A DNA stretch of 64,000 bases from Pogonophryne albipinna (lineage: Eukaryota; Chordata; Actinopteri; Perciformes; Artedidraconidae). The notes below the pieces were generated by a model. That model ran no database searches, was not told where the DNA came from, and saw only the letters and a list, made by a program, of their open reading frames with translations. Every line of letters starts with the position of its first letter. The stretch's first letter is position 1. Positions 1-28,254 of this stretch are shown in pieces. The stretch is from contig CM053263.1 in assembly GCA_028583405.1 (NCBI GenBank), positions 1,810,215-1,874,214 on the forward strand. Reading direction: 5' to 3'. Position numbers and translations under genes: made by a program.

Positions 1-762
1 AAGAGAACCTAAGGTCATGATGAATTGGACCCACAATGTTAGGAAAACCTTAGATCAACAATACATAGAACAGGTATCTAGCTCTCTGCAGGAACTTTAG
101 ATCAATATGAGCTCTTCACATAATGGTCTGGTGACACGCTTTGATCAATGTTCAGAGGGTCATCTCACAAACACCCCCATTGTGACCTTTATCAATCTCT
201 ATGAATGGCTGTGTTTCACTAAACAACAACAGAGGGGCATTCTTCATCTTAATGGGGCAAGCTCAAAAGGCTTTCCTTGATTGGAGTATACTATGCTTCT
301 ATAACTGTCTATCAGCAGCCTATCCAACCATGGAGAAGGGCCCGGTCCCCAAAAAGATGTCTAGGTCTGATAATGTCCTACTGACAGACTCAGATCAGTT
401 TTAGCCAAGGCATGTCTTGTAATAGTCTTTGGTCCCTCTTCTCCTGCCTGTGATTTATTTGTGTGGTTGTCTAACACTTTCTTTTACAGCTTATCAGTCT
501 GCCCTCTTCTCTCTGGTCAATACTCATGTTCAGCTTGTTTACCAAGACAAACAGTGCAGTTCATTGACTTCAAAGGTGTGATTGGTTTCCTGGGAGATAA
601 GCACAAAAACATTAAAAAAAACAAGACACCTACATATTCAATAACTTAAGCTTTCGGGCAAAGAAAATCCCAAGAAACAAACATGAAATGTAACTTTTGA
701 GCCACACATTTGAAAAAGACAGTAGTTAAGAGTAAGATATGAGGGGAGAAGGCTGTGTGTCA

Positions 763-764
<2 letters not shown>
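1..764. other. Single-copy noncoding sequence
   Basis: No TE termini, exon-like segment or RNA gene was recognised. Short open frames here have no protein-like character. Confidence 0.5.

Positions 765-765
<1 letters not shown>

Positions 766-841
<76 letters not shown>
766..841 (+). repeat. (GT)n microsatellite
   Basis: A run of GT dinucleotides with one GG interruption near 811. Open frames over it are only Cys-Val or Thr-His translations of the repeat. Confidence 0.97.
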
Positions 842-843
<2 letters not shown>

Positions 844-1231
844 AGGTGAATAATAGATGGGGATCTGAGAGCCAAACGCTGTCTGAGAGCAGACATCACC
901 CTGGATCCCGTTACCACACTCTGCCATCAGAATAACTCTGGAGACACAAATGCACACACCATGGTCCAAGTTCAAGCGATAATACGCACAAACATGGGGC
1001 TATAAACGTGCACACAGTCACACGGTGACCTTTCTGCACCCCGTCTGTCAACACTATCTCTTCCCTCTGTCTGTTCTGGAGGAGTCACACAGTTGAGTAA
1101 TATGATCAATGGGAATTTTAACTCTTTAAAAAAAAAAAGGAGAACTCTATAAAATATGTATTTATCCAGGAGTATTCATAGCAGTCAGGTTATAATATTG
1201 TGACATCCACTAGTAAAAACAGACTAGACTC

Positions 1232-16344
<15,113 letters not shown>

Positions 16345-16414
<70 letters not shown>
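16345..16414 (+). repeat. (GT)n microsatellite
   Basis: A 70-bp pure TG array. Confidence 0.97.
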
Positions 16415-16415
<1 letters not shown>

Positions 16416-17327
16416 ATCCGTGCCCACTGATGTTATAAACATGTCCTTGAGCAAAGCAGTGTGTGGGGAACAGAAGATAAGGATGTCTGCGCACACACAC
16501 CTACAGAATACATTTCTCACACATTAATGTACAGACACACAGCCAGACTATCTCTCTCATAAACACACATCCACACACTCCAATGCACAAACATCTAGAT
16601 ATGTTCCTTAGAACCTTCACTGTGCATCAAGGTAGAGTCACACAGAAGCACAGAGGGCACCAGCCCAGATCACAAACACTGTCCTGCTATGTTCTTGTCA
16701 CACACACACACACACACCAGTGCACGACCAAACACATTCCTTGTGATCTGAGTAAATAAATACATCTCTGGACGACTACTGGAATAAATAAAACAATCCA
16801 GGAAGTTAAAGATATCCATGTGTGTGCAGAAATATGTACATTTACAACGGCGTATACGTTATGTTTTTCCACAGAGAAATCTCTTTTGGTCTATTTCAGC
16901 GCTCCTACTTTCCACGGTATATTTCTGTCCCTAAACACAAGCACACATTGGAAAACAAATCAATCGTGAACATCTGTATAGATGGTACCGTAGCATCAAA
17001 AAATGCCAATTTAAACACAGTTGTAGGACAGAAATAAAGACATCCCTCTACAATTAATCTCCTTCCTCTCCCTTCAGAGTGTATGTCTGACCCCTTTTCT
17101 TTTTGCTCCCTCTCTCCCCATCAAAACCTCCTCTCCCTGATGGCCATGCTGTGTTGTGCTCCCCGACATGCAAGTTCAAAAAGACTAGAGCAGTAAAACA
17201 TAAAGGAAGCAAGAAAAAAAAGACATTGCCAGAGAGGGAGCTCCTTTAGAACGACTTCAGTGAAACTATGGAAGAGAATAACAGGGCAAAAAGAGAAACA
17301 ATACGAAGGGTAGAGGGTAGAAGACTA
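16415..17327. other. Noncoding, with short CA tracts
   Basis: Contains scattered ACAC tracts, including a short (CA)n at about 16699-16717. No exon or TE end was recognised up to the hAT target site at 17328. Confidence 0.5.
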
Positions 17328-17951
17328 CTGGAGATCAGTGGCGAACCGTGTCTATCACAACTGGACCTTCTGTACACAAACACACCCGCCGCCGCCGCAC
17401 CACCAGCGATTCTTGCCTCGCTTCTGAAGGACCTGACTCGGAAGACATGTCCTACCAAGGAAGCGTCCTCGACATTGAGAAACACCCTCTGTCTCGAGCC
17501 AGTTAACTAGCGCGCCTTCTAGACCCTGGAACCGAGGGAAACTCTGAAAGAATACGCCCATTGGCTACAAATCAATATATGATTGGTTGATCAAACTGTC
17601 GGTCCAAACGTACGCTCTCATTCAGTGCAACGGCCAGGGCATTCGATCGAGGATGTAGAATACCTTGGTTGAAGGATATTCTACCCAGAGACCCAGAACA
17701 AGATCTGATTGGTTGCTTTCTTTTCTAACACAAAACCACTGAAATGCGTAGTGCATGGTCCGAGAAGGACAAACAAATCAACGTAACACTGTAATATTAC
17801 AGATCAACAACACAGATACCATTCTCATTTATTCATTCTATATACATTTTATTTATATAATTAAATCGATTTTTTTGTTTGCTTTATCTGAGTGTTCCAG
17901 GTTATTCTCTGAATACCTTGAAGGCCCTGATGGTTCGCCACTGCTGGAGAT
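17328..17951. mobile_element. Non-autonomous hAT transposon with 8-bp TSD
   Basis: The element proper is 17336-17943 (608 bp). It begins CAGTGGCGAACC and ends GGTTCGCCACTG, perfect 12-bp terminal inverted repeats. It is flanked by identical 8-bp direct repeats CTGGAGAT at 17328-17335 and 17944-17951. An 8-bp duplication with T at position 2 and A at position 7, plus CAG..CTG ends, is the hAT superfamily signature. The inside is CpG-rich (a CCGCCGCCGCC run near 17388) and has no transposase frame, so the copy must have moved using an enzyme made elsewhere. The exact TSD argues for a fairly young insertion. Confidence 0.88.
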
Positions 17952-18402
17952 ATCAATCAAGTAAGGAACATGACATTTTGATATAGCTTACCTATAACAA
18001 AATATCTACTTTACTCGAAAACCAGCAAACTAATTGGAAAGCTTCATCAAAATCATGTGTTAATGTAACAGGCATGTCTTTAAGCCAAGTTGTATTGGGG
18101 GATAGAGACAGGCAGGGAGACGGATAAAAACCAATGACAACCTTGAAAATTAGACTTAGCAACAAAGGTAAGAAAAGAAGTGTAATTAAACTGAAGCCGA
18201 GCAGGTTCAAAGACAAACCAATGAGAAAAGGAGAAACAGAAGCAGATGTGCAGATTACATTTGGCAAAGCATGACTGCAATGCAACATACGATTTTCTGG
18301 ACCACTTCATGAATAGAGTAAAAGAAGGAACAAAGGAAGGAGAGAGTGAATAGAAGAGGAGAGCACGTTTCCTCTAGTGCTGAGTCCCCATGTGTTTGAC
18401 AG

Positions 18403-18557
18403 TCCAATGGATGATTTATGGCGAGCGTTGTCTAGCAATGTAATTGGCCGCCATGTTGGTTCCCAGAGTGGGAATGAGAGCATGAGAGAAACGGAGACAT
18501 CTGGAAATGTGTGTGAATTACGTCCAAATAGCAGCAATCTACAAAGAGAAGTAGAAG
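18403..18557 (+). other. Possible 155-nt exon, unrecognised product
   Basis: The segment follows a TTTGACAG acceptor-like site and ends at GAAG/gtaagg, a good splice donor. One frame is open throughout: Met-Asp-Asp-Leu-Trp begins at 18407 and it ends Leu-Gln-Arg-Glu-Val-Glu. The composition is protein-like (mixed polar and charged residues, no low complexity). About fifty open codons occur by chance often enough that this is weak. It contains the YY1-like site at 18447, and a longer antisense open frame also overlaps. No family is recognised. Confidence 0.22.
18447..18459 (-). promoter_or_regulatory. YY1-type motif
   Basis: GCCGCCATGTTGG is the reverse complement of the YY1 consensus around AANATGGCGGC. 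It is an isolated motif in a single-copy region, so occupancy is unknown. Confidence 0.35.
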
Positions 18558-20160
18558 GTAAGGGGTGGAGAGGCAGAGGGAGGGATGAGGGACGCACGTC
18601 GAAAGATGGAGGCCTCTGAGAGTGGTAGAAAAGACACTTTATGCACATTTCTCACTGAACATAAAGACAGGTGAAAAAAGAGAACACAACCAGACATTCA
18701 CACCGAATAACCATAGAAAGCTCTATTTCACAAAAATGAAAACATTATACTAAACTTAATATAAATTGTGAGTAGCAGAGGATGTAGCACTGCGTAAACA
18801 GGTGAGTAACACCTCATCAACATTCCATCTGTGTCCAAAGACGTAGCCCCAACCTCGTCTCAATTTAAACGTTATGTGCTCGGCAATGACATCACCGCTG
18901 ACACGTCAACATGAGCTCATACCGCGCAGTGATTTAAGATGAAGTGCACCATGGGAAAAGATCCATCCCCAAGGGAGAGGGATTTTAGGGGAGGAGGCCG
19001 AGGTTAAAACAACAAAAAACATTTCTGATGTAGCGGGGTCTTAGCATTTTAAAACTAAGAGCCATTTGTACATGGGCTCAAACCATAAGTCTAAGTTACA
19101 GATATTTATGGGAAACACAAACTGTAAGCCAATTTAGAAAGGCAATTAAAATGCTTCTTTGTATTATCTCAAGCCTTATCCAGACTTTTTGGTTTTGTTC
19201 AAAACAGCAAGCAATGGCTATACCATGCCAAACAAACACTAGCTATGTGTCTTATAAGCACAGCAAACAGGAAGGGACAAGAAAGCAGAAAAATATGTTT
19301 TAAATAAGTGCTGACTGGACAATGATTAAACACCTCATTGAGTATTGAATACATCTGGAGACGTAATGGCTGCTTCAATGTAGCTAAAGAGTTTGATGCT
19401 GTTTCAATTATGTATATTTACATATATTTTCATCGTAATGAAAGTAATCATTTTCTCAAAGAAGGTCTCCAATTGGATTCAGTTTTGAAGTAGGACTCTT
19501 CATATATAGATGAATGATCGAGGATATTCAATCATCTACTTGTCCAAATGGGCAACCATGTTTGAAGTCAGTGGGAGTTGTTGCGTTGCTCTGATGTGTA
19601 AATAACTGCAAAAAAAAAGTTGAGTGCTATTTGGTTTGGTGTTTAACTGATATGGTCTTTGAGAAAGACATCAAAGGATGCTCTGTGTCTTTTATCTTCC
19701 CATCCTGGAACTGGTTTAGTGCTTACACACATGCGCACACACACCACCATCCACCCACATATCCACAGTAACAGAGAAGGGAGAGAAAAACAACTGCACT
19801 GTCATTGGAGGGGCCGAACCAGATAAACTTCTTTCTCCTTCCTGTTCTTCCTCTGATGCACCTCCATCACTCCCTCCTTACTTCCTTCCTCCCTCCTCTT
19901 TTTGTCTTTTCCCACCAGTGCTGGCACTCAGAAATCAAGTTGTTCTAGCTATTTTCTCAGTGTGAGTGGACCAGACCAATAACTCCTCTATTTAATGAGC
20001 ATGTCGTGTTCCCCTGCTCTGCTCATTCCCCAAACACACACTCTCCAACTCTGGCAGCTTTCTAGGAAAGGAGATGTTTTGTCTGCATGTGTGGGGGGGA
20101 GATAGAGATATTGTCTCTAGTAGTGATAACTCTTCTCTTAAATGAATGAGCCCTATTTCC

Positions 20161-20488
20161 TTAAAGGTAGGGTAGGTAAGAATGGAGAAACCAGCTCGAG
20201 TGCGCTAGCATTTAAAAATACACAACTGAAAAAAATCTGCCCCTTCCTTCAGACTTCCTTACAGAGCCCCTCCTCCAACACGCACGTACGCGCACATGAC
20301 CAATGAGGGCACGAGATAAGTTTGTGCATGAGATGGAAGGCTGACAGGCCACGGCTTCCACAGATGAAATATTTGTAAACATTTATTGTCAAAGCATTTC
20401 ATATATTCATTGCTATCGGGATGTTAAGAGCATTCCATGGAATATAACAAAAAGTGTTTCTGAAGTGAATTACCTACCCTACATTTAA
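20161..20488. mobile_element. Foldback MITE-like element with TTAA ends
   Basis: A 328-bp element bounded by TTAAAGGTAGGGTAGGTAA on the left and TTACCTACCCTACATTTAA on the right. These 19-bp inverted ends differ at one base. The outermost TTAA on each side is the target duplication typical of piggyBac-type insertion. There is no coding capacity. A piggyBac-derived MITE is the best fit; the terminal bases are not the canonical piggyBac CCY, so the superfamily is tentative. Confidence 0.7.
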
Positions 20489-20789
20489 CTCATGTAACAC
20501 AGCGTCTAAAACTCTGTTTTCAGAGTGATGGGGAGAACTAAGATTGCAAGAAAAAGAAGAACGTATATGGAGAGAATTGAGAGCAAAGAAGCGATAAGGT
20601 ATTAAGTGAGGGATGAAGAAAGGAAAGGGGAAAAATAAGAAAAGGTATGCAGAGAATAAAAGACAGTCTACAGATGGCAGACAGACAGGTGAAACCAAAC
20701 ACTTCCAAATAAGCTGTAAACTAAAGCTGTGAAAGGTTTGGCACAAACAGCCTTAGACACAGACTGTATACATGCCAGCAGCGATGCAT

Positions 20790-20940
<151 letters not shown>

Positions 20941-21484
20941 AACTGCCTGGAGCTACACCGTCAATCTGCAAAACCCTTCTCACCAAACTGTAATCCCCTC
21001 ACCATTCCTCCCTCTTGCCTACAGTGATTTCCAAACCCTCCACTGATCTTGCATCACGGCTGCTGTCTGTTTGATGACATCACACACTTTCCTTGAGGTA
21101 TAGATCAGTATTGTTCACCAGGCACGGCATATACCACCGAAGCTCCTTACAGCCCCAAGCTGGTGAGAAGAAAAGCTTGATTTGCATAATGGCCGAGCTA
21201 TTAGCAGGTAAAACAAATCAGCCTGTCACCATTTAGTAACCCTTTGCTATTTCATAGGCAATAAAAATGCGATATGTAAGCTCCCACAAGCCGAATCAAA
21301 AGCATAATTTTACAACAAGGTCAAAATATCAACCAATTATAGTTAATTCATTTGTATGTGGCAACATATATTACTTTAGTGTGCAGGTAATATTATTGAC
21401 AAAAAAGGATATAGAAATAAACTTGGTTTTATAGCCCTATTATATGAAATGAAACAACAGCCAAGGGGCAACTACAGCACATGG

Positions 21485-21613
<129 letters not shown>

Positions 21614-21772
21614 ACAATAGACAAAAGAACTCAGGTCCAAACTTCTGTCTTCTAACTTAAGCGGCAATAAAACCTGCTAAAAACGTTTTGCCGGAAGCAG
21701 GTGTGGATGAATATTCATGAATAGAGCCAGCATCAGGTTCCCTTTCCAACCACTATTGTGTGAGAGAGTGAG

Positions 21773-22920
<1,148 letters not shown>

Positions 22921-23123
22921 CTTCAAAGCCTTCTCCTTCTGAATAGGGAGCTTTATCAAAAACCTGGCCTCTGCTAATCTGAGGGACACATTGCCAAAGG
23001 GCTACACACATACACAATGTACACACACTGTACACACAGGCGCAGACATGCACACATTACACTAAAAAGCTGTCACGCCACAATCAAAAGATGAAAAAAG
23101 TACATTTTCTCTGATCGCAGTGC

Positions 23124-23137
23124 ATTGCCATGGAAAC
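23124..23137 (+). promoter_or_regulatory. RFX X-box-like motif
   Basis: ATTGCCATGGAAAC matches the two RFX half-sites (TTGCC and GGAAAC spaced by AT), with the first base off the GTNRCC consensus. Confidence 0.35.
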
Positions 23138-23710
23138 GCTGTTTAACAGCTGGTTTGCATGCCAGAACTATGCTGGTATTCATCCTACATTATTTAAGCC
23201 CCATTTAGATGAGCTTTGTCCACTCAGTGATCTGGAGGGGCCGATGGCAGTCATTTATATTTTAAAAGCAGGAGGGAAGATGTTTAGAAAGCTCCAAAAC
23301 TCCATGTGGCATTAGGTACAAGGAGGCGGAAATGGTGGGAAAACAGATAGAAAGAAGAGGGTAGAGGAAATGAGGACTAAACACACAGCAGACAAACAGG
23401 GGCGAACAGAAGATGTGAACTACAGTACGAGGAGCAACTGAGACAAATAAAATCATATTGTTTCACCCACAGAGAGAAAGTGATACATTATTTATGTAAT
23501 TCTCTGTTTTTCCCCCCAATCAGTTAGGATTGTGCACTCATTGCAGTGAGTGGAGAGAGAGTGACGAGAGAGCAAGAACGAGGGATGAAGGAGCATGGAG
23601 ATTGAGAGAATATCTGAGGAACGAGAGGGGAATGAGTGCTGAGGACTCAACATGATTGGCATTTTAATGTGTTCTGAGATAGCTGTGAGACTAACAGCTC
23701 ACTATGGTTT

Positions 23711-23738
23711 CAATAATAATAATAATGGTAATAATAAT
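23711..23738 (+). repeat. Short (AAT)n tract
   Basis: AATAATAAT units with one GGT interruption. Confidence 0.85.
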
Positions 23739-24890
23739 GGCTCTGCAGTTGGATCCACATGGCCGGGGAAGGGCACTGTAGAGGAATCTGCTAAAGCTTT
23801 TTATCTCCATCTTCACTTCAATTGATTATCATCTTCTCCTCAGCTCAAACAGTTGCCGGAGGTTTTAGAGTCACGAGAACGTAAATAAGCCATAACAGAA
23901 AGTGAAGGGATATTTTCACCTCTTATCTCATCATGCATATGTGTCGCCATCACAATGTCTGCAGGCTGCCTTCCAACTCATTTTGTTTGTTCACTAAATG
24001 TCAAAGAAAATAACCAGACTACTGTGCTTACTTTAGTTAACAGGACAAACAATAATGGCGACTAATTTGCATCTTTTAAATGTAACACGTATAGCCTGAG
24101 CTATTTGAGGCGAATACTACCTCTAAAATGCAGAGACACTTCCAAAAACTAAACTTCAATAACTTTTGTGACTTCCAATTATTCTTTGAATTGATAAACG
24201 ACTTATCTCACAGGCGCCAATGACCTATAAATCAATAAACCTACGGCAGCTGACTAAGCATGCAGTTACCTCAAGGTCTCTGTGTGAGTGGTGTGTGTGT
24301 GAAAGTGTATGACCTCGACGTGTCTAATCTTGTCAATCAGTATAGTATGACAGTAGAGAGAGGGATAAACAATGAGTCAGCAAACACCCTCAATGAATTG
24401 CAATGGGGCCAGATGGGCTGCTGCTGTGTCATGAGAAATAACCAGAGCTGCATTCTGCATGATGCAGCTGCACAGCACACCACAGGGCCCAGATAACAGC
24501 AGGACTGCACTCCATGTTGTGGAGACAAATAGGTGCAAATGATAGAGCTGCCATGATTTGATGTGACTACATATTGTGTAACACATTAGATTTGATTAGA
24601 TAGATGATAGCTTACCTTATGTGTAAAACCATCTAGTTTATTGATTCCTATATCCTCTGAAATCAGTATCTATTAGTGTGTGCATGCAAAGTACTTCTTT
24701 ACATATTGATTTTGTATATCTAAATAAAAAAAGATATTTGAAAAGTGGAATTAAATACACCACCTTCAGAGTTTAAGTCACTTGGGTGCCATTCAGTGTG
24801 AACTCTGCGCCACAGACAATAGCTATAAACCTGAAATGTGTTTTTCCTTATTTACATCTCTACCTCTAAACACTCGTCTTCATTTTTCAG

Positions 24891-24937
24891 CCCCTCCTCC
24901 TGCTGCCCAGCCTGCTGCTCCGGTGCCCCTCCTGTAG
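24891..24937 (+). other. Possible 47-nt micro-exon
   Basis: A pyrimidine-rich tract ending CATTTTTCAG at 24890 is followed by 47 nt of CTG/CCT-rich sequence and then TAG/gtgagg, a good donor. Two of three phases are open. One is Leu-rich; the other is Cys-rich (Cys-Cys-Pro-Ala-Cys-Cys), like a palmitoylated cassette. The third phase stops with TAG exactly at the donor. The flanking sequence is not coding. The strong acceptor is the best evidence; no host transcript is identified. Confidence 0.3.
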
Positions 24938-26802
24938 GTGAGGAGTGATCACACCAGCCAGAGGCACCATGCTGGGACATGTGGCACTTCTGCCGCTACA
25001 CATCTCATCTGCCTAAATTAGCATGCATTACACTATCACATGAGGAAATTGTGCCGGTAGGATGACAGTCGACACTAGGTGGGGGACAGATAGACAAAGA
25101 TGCAGAGAGAGACAGATAGCTCCGAGTGGGGGGAGACAGGTGTTGCCTGGTTGAATAGGAAGGGCCTTTGAGGAAGGCGCAGCAGGGGTGAGAGCAGCAG
25201 CGGAAGGTTAGTGAGGCAGAAAGAGCAGGAGCAAGAAAAGGAAGTGTGAAGGATTTAAGAGAAATATATGATTGAGAATGAAAGAGGAAAATGAGAATAA
25301 AGGAAAAGTGTTTATCCAGGCCAAGTTAACTACACACCAAAAAAAGAAAATCACAGGCTGTCCTGCTCACTTGCTTTTTCTCTCGACACCATCACAGCCC
25401 TCTGACATCACCTGACGGATTAAGTGCTTTTCATCGTGTGGCAGGGTTCTTCACCCAGAGACAGCAATTGAAAATCTAGCTAAAAAGTCCTGTTCAGAGC
25501 TTAACAGCCTCCTGTGTGATGGGGGAGGAAAAGCACTGGCTCAAAGGTCAATAGGCTTCCACTTAAGATTGTGATGATAACAGCAGGGCGGCGGCACACG
25601 TTGGCATGATAATTCCTGTAGTGATGTATATTGCTTTCTGAATGTGTTTTCCTCAAAAGCTACACTGCTGAAGTTAAAATGACATATGCATGGTCTTGCA
25701 CATGGTGACAGAATGCAGAGTAACTATTTTCATGTATGTCCTATAAAAAAGATTATAGCAATATAGTTAAGTATGGTGGATAAAAAGGCTTGACATGTCC
25801 AATACATTACTTAAAATAAACACACTCACATGAAATGAATAAAGCAATAAGATTCAGCAGCGGTACAATGATATGCATAGCAACAGATACTGAGTTTAGA
25901 CAGGTCTGTTGTCAGCTGAATGTCAAAATGGGTTCTGAGGAAAGCTGTACAAACTAGAGAAACTTTGAAAAAGCTTTGGTATATTATTTAGTCTTATATT
26001 CCTGGTTTCTACCATGTAGGGCAAGGCAACAAATACCAAGAGTTTGATTGACAACTTTGCCTACACTATGTAAACTGACACGCTGCTAAACTGACACACT
26101 TGGTAAAGTGAGCAGGTTAAAAATAATGGTAGGGATGCTTTGCTCCTACTGTGTGACCCAGATATAATCGATATCAGAGAAGTCGAGGATTCTTTTCAAA
26201 GTGTTTCTTTATCCACATACAAATACTGTCTGTCTGTTGGGGGTATGATACTTGAAGTATGGCAATTTATTGGGAGAAAACGGGGACAAAAACGTATATT
26301 AAGTTTCTCTTTTATAACAGAAACACAAGCAAGAGCTGAGTTCTAAACAAAGTAACCATAACCTTAAGATTAACCGCAGGGCCGCTTTATCATATAAAGA
26401 CACCTGGTGTTATTCTACTACAGCACTGGAAAGTAAACAAGGCTAATCATGGAACACCCACATGCACAGCAGTAGCTACAGTTTGTCTAAGCACTGGATA
26501 CATACAATGAAAACAACAGTAACGTGGAGAAGATAGGAGCATTATTAAGTTATTAATTTCGCCCACCGACTGGGAAAACATGTAACCATTGGCAACTACA
26601 GAGCAGTCAGCATCTCCGGGTGAAGAGAGGCATGATAGGGTCATCATCACCAAGAGCAATATGTGAGAGGAGCGAAGGGATCTTTTGAAGAGCGAGCGTT
26701 TTTGTCTGTCTCCATCTAGGTCAGCGTGAGAGCACACGAGTGGCTGCTTACATAATTTAATTTAAGTTTGTTTTTTCTCTTGTTTGTGTTATATTTCACA
26801 CA

Positions 26803-26994
26803 GGCTCCGCCCTCTACTGGACTCTATGGGTACTACTCTCTATCATGCTGTGCGTGCTTTCACCTACTGAGTTTACGTAAACGTAGCCGGCCAATCGGGG
26901 CGAGCCTACCTGAATGCGCGCGCAGGCCCACAGTATGTAAAGGCGGCTACACCCGCCGGCTGCCCAGCGCCCACTATCCTTTTTCTCTTCAGAC
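26803..26994 (+). repeat. DIRS left inverted terminal repeat
   Basis: Nearly identical, in reverse complement, to about 29805-29985: both share the tract from GCCCTCTACTGG through the TTTACGTAAACGTAGCCGGCC core to CCCACTATCC. The left copy has a 10-bp insertion near 26957 and a changed start (GGCTCCG for GGCGGAG). The high identity of the two copies indicates limited decay since insertion. Confidence 0.9.
26809..26820 (-). promoter_or_regulatory. CTCF core-like motif in DIRS left ITR
   Basis: The minus strand reads CCAGTAGAGGGC, matching the CTCF core CCASYAGRKGGC at all 12 positions. Its mirror copy is in the right ITR. Confidence 0.45.
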
Positions 26995-27047
26995 GAGCTG
27001 ACAACCGAAGAGTTAAATGAACGAAGATTAGAAGATTAGAAGGAAAA

Positions 27048-27254
27048 ATGGACTCACCATTACTGGAAGCTCGGCCATGCACCTGCCCTGGTTTGATTGT
27101 GGGCGCCGGTCTCCACCACCTCTGCTTAGAGTGTTTGGGGGACCAGGATATGGCCGAGGCGGTGCCATTCACGTCGCCATTGGGGCGGATGGCTCCGTTT
27201 TCCGTTGTCGGGCACTTCCGGGACGGGTCCATGGAGGTCCACCGCCCTAGGTGA
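27048..27254 (+). pseudogene. DIRS gag N-terminal remnant
   Basis: A 68-codon frame opens with Met-Asp-Ser-Pro-Leu about 50 bp inside the left ITR. Residues 11-30 hold a zinc-binding-like pattern (Cys-x-Cys, then His-x3-Cys-x2-Cys, reading HHLCLECLG), the N-terminal signature of fish DIRS gag proteins. The frame stops at a TGA, and the following frames (to about 27800) are short. Gag of intact elements is several hundred residues, so this is only its start. It sits in the expected place, first after the left ITR and ahead of the recombinase. Assignment rests on position and the Cys/His pattern. Confidence 0.6.
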
Positions 27255-28020
27255 TGACCATGGCGGCGGAGCGCAGCTGCTCCCAGTGGGCAGCAGGCTG
27301 GGCAGGGAGCTGAAAACAGCTCTGCCACGCTATCGCGTGACAAGGCGACTGCAAATAAACACGGGTGTGTTGGGCATCTCGCTCATTGCTGGAGATGCCC
27401 CCACCTCAACAGATCAGAGCGATTATTTGTAGCTTGATCGTGGCCGCCGCCGTTGTCTGCCGTGTGATATCCCGGTGAGGGATCACGCCGCATGGCACTT
27501 TCCAAAAGGACCGTGCTGTTGATCTCCCGGGCCGGGAGCCCCCGTGTTTACGGAAGGGCTCTTTGGATCGATCTCCTTGGTTACGTGGGTGAGGAGTAGT
27601 CGCAGCGTGGCTGCTTCTTGCTCATCCCCAGAGGAAATAACACTGTCCCACACTCCCCGCCCCCTCTGTAAACTCCAGTATAGGAGCCAGCAGGTGGGCG
27701 CGTGCACGTGAGTGGAATAAACCGAAGTGCTGTCAAAACACTGTGCGGGTTCAAGAGAGAGTGATGTGTGTGTGAGAAACGCATTCAGTGAAAACGATTG
27801 TATTTATCCCAGAGTAAGAGTCATGTCTCCCCGCATTTCCACTTTTCACCATAATGTCCGTTTCAAAGGGACGGCATTAGGACAGGGCCGCGGCCCCACG
27901 GGAGCGTGCCGCGGTGCGTTCAAGGACCTCAGTAGAAAATCTGCCCTTTTCTGTGTCAGCCCCCATGCCAAAACTCCCTTCTTATGGAAAGGTTTGGCAG
28001 CGGAGTAGGCCACCAGAGAA
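27255..28020 (+). other. DIRS interior without recognisable coding
   Basis: GC-rich interior of the element, with short broken frames. This is where the rest of gag and the reverse transcriptase should lie in a full-length DIRS; at 0.8 kb it is far too short, marking the internal deletion. A minus-strand start-like frame here has no recognisable domain. Confidence 0.5.
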
Positions 28021-28254
28021 TACTACAGCTTCTTAGCTTTGGCTCCACAGCTGCTGGCTAGGGTGAGGCGGGAGCAGCTGTCAGTCATCCTAGTGGCCCC
28101 AGATCGCCGCCTGGCGCCGTGGTACGCGGGGTAACACAGATGATGGTGGGCCAGCCCTGGGCTATTCCTCAGGTCTGGGGAGCGCTGTCTCAGGAAGCAG
28201 GGGCAATAGGGGCTTGGCTCCTGAGAGGGACAGGCTGAGACAGGTGGAGCTGTC
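28021..28254 (+). pseudogene. Remnant of DIRS RNase H-YR junction
   Basis: Broken frames read Leu-Leu-Ala-Arg-Val-Arg-Arg-Glu-Gln-Leu then Ser-Val-Ile-Leu-Val-Ala-Pro, and further on Gly-Gln-Pro-Trp-Ala-Ile-Pro. This resembles the conserved block after the RT/RNase H domain of DIRS polyproteins. At least one frameshift and stops (near 28132 and 28227) interrupt it. It indicates that the internal deletion ended inside the pol C-terminus. Confidence 0.55.

Larger units (their letters stand above)
17952..20160. other. Single-copy noncoding block with one exon candidate
   Basis: Unique sequence between a hAT element and a TTAA-flanked element. It includes the possible exon at 18403-18557 and a GC-richer patch at 18830-18970. 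Nothing else was recognised. Confidence 0.45.
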
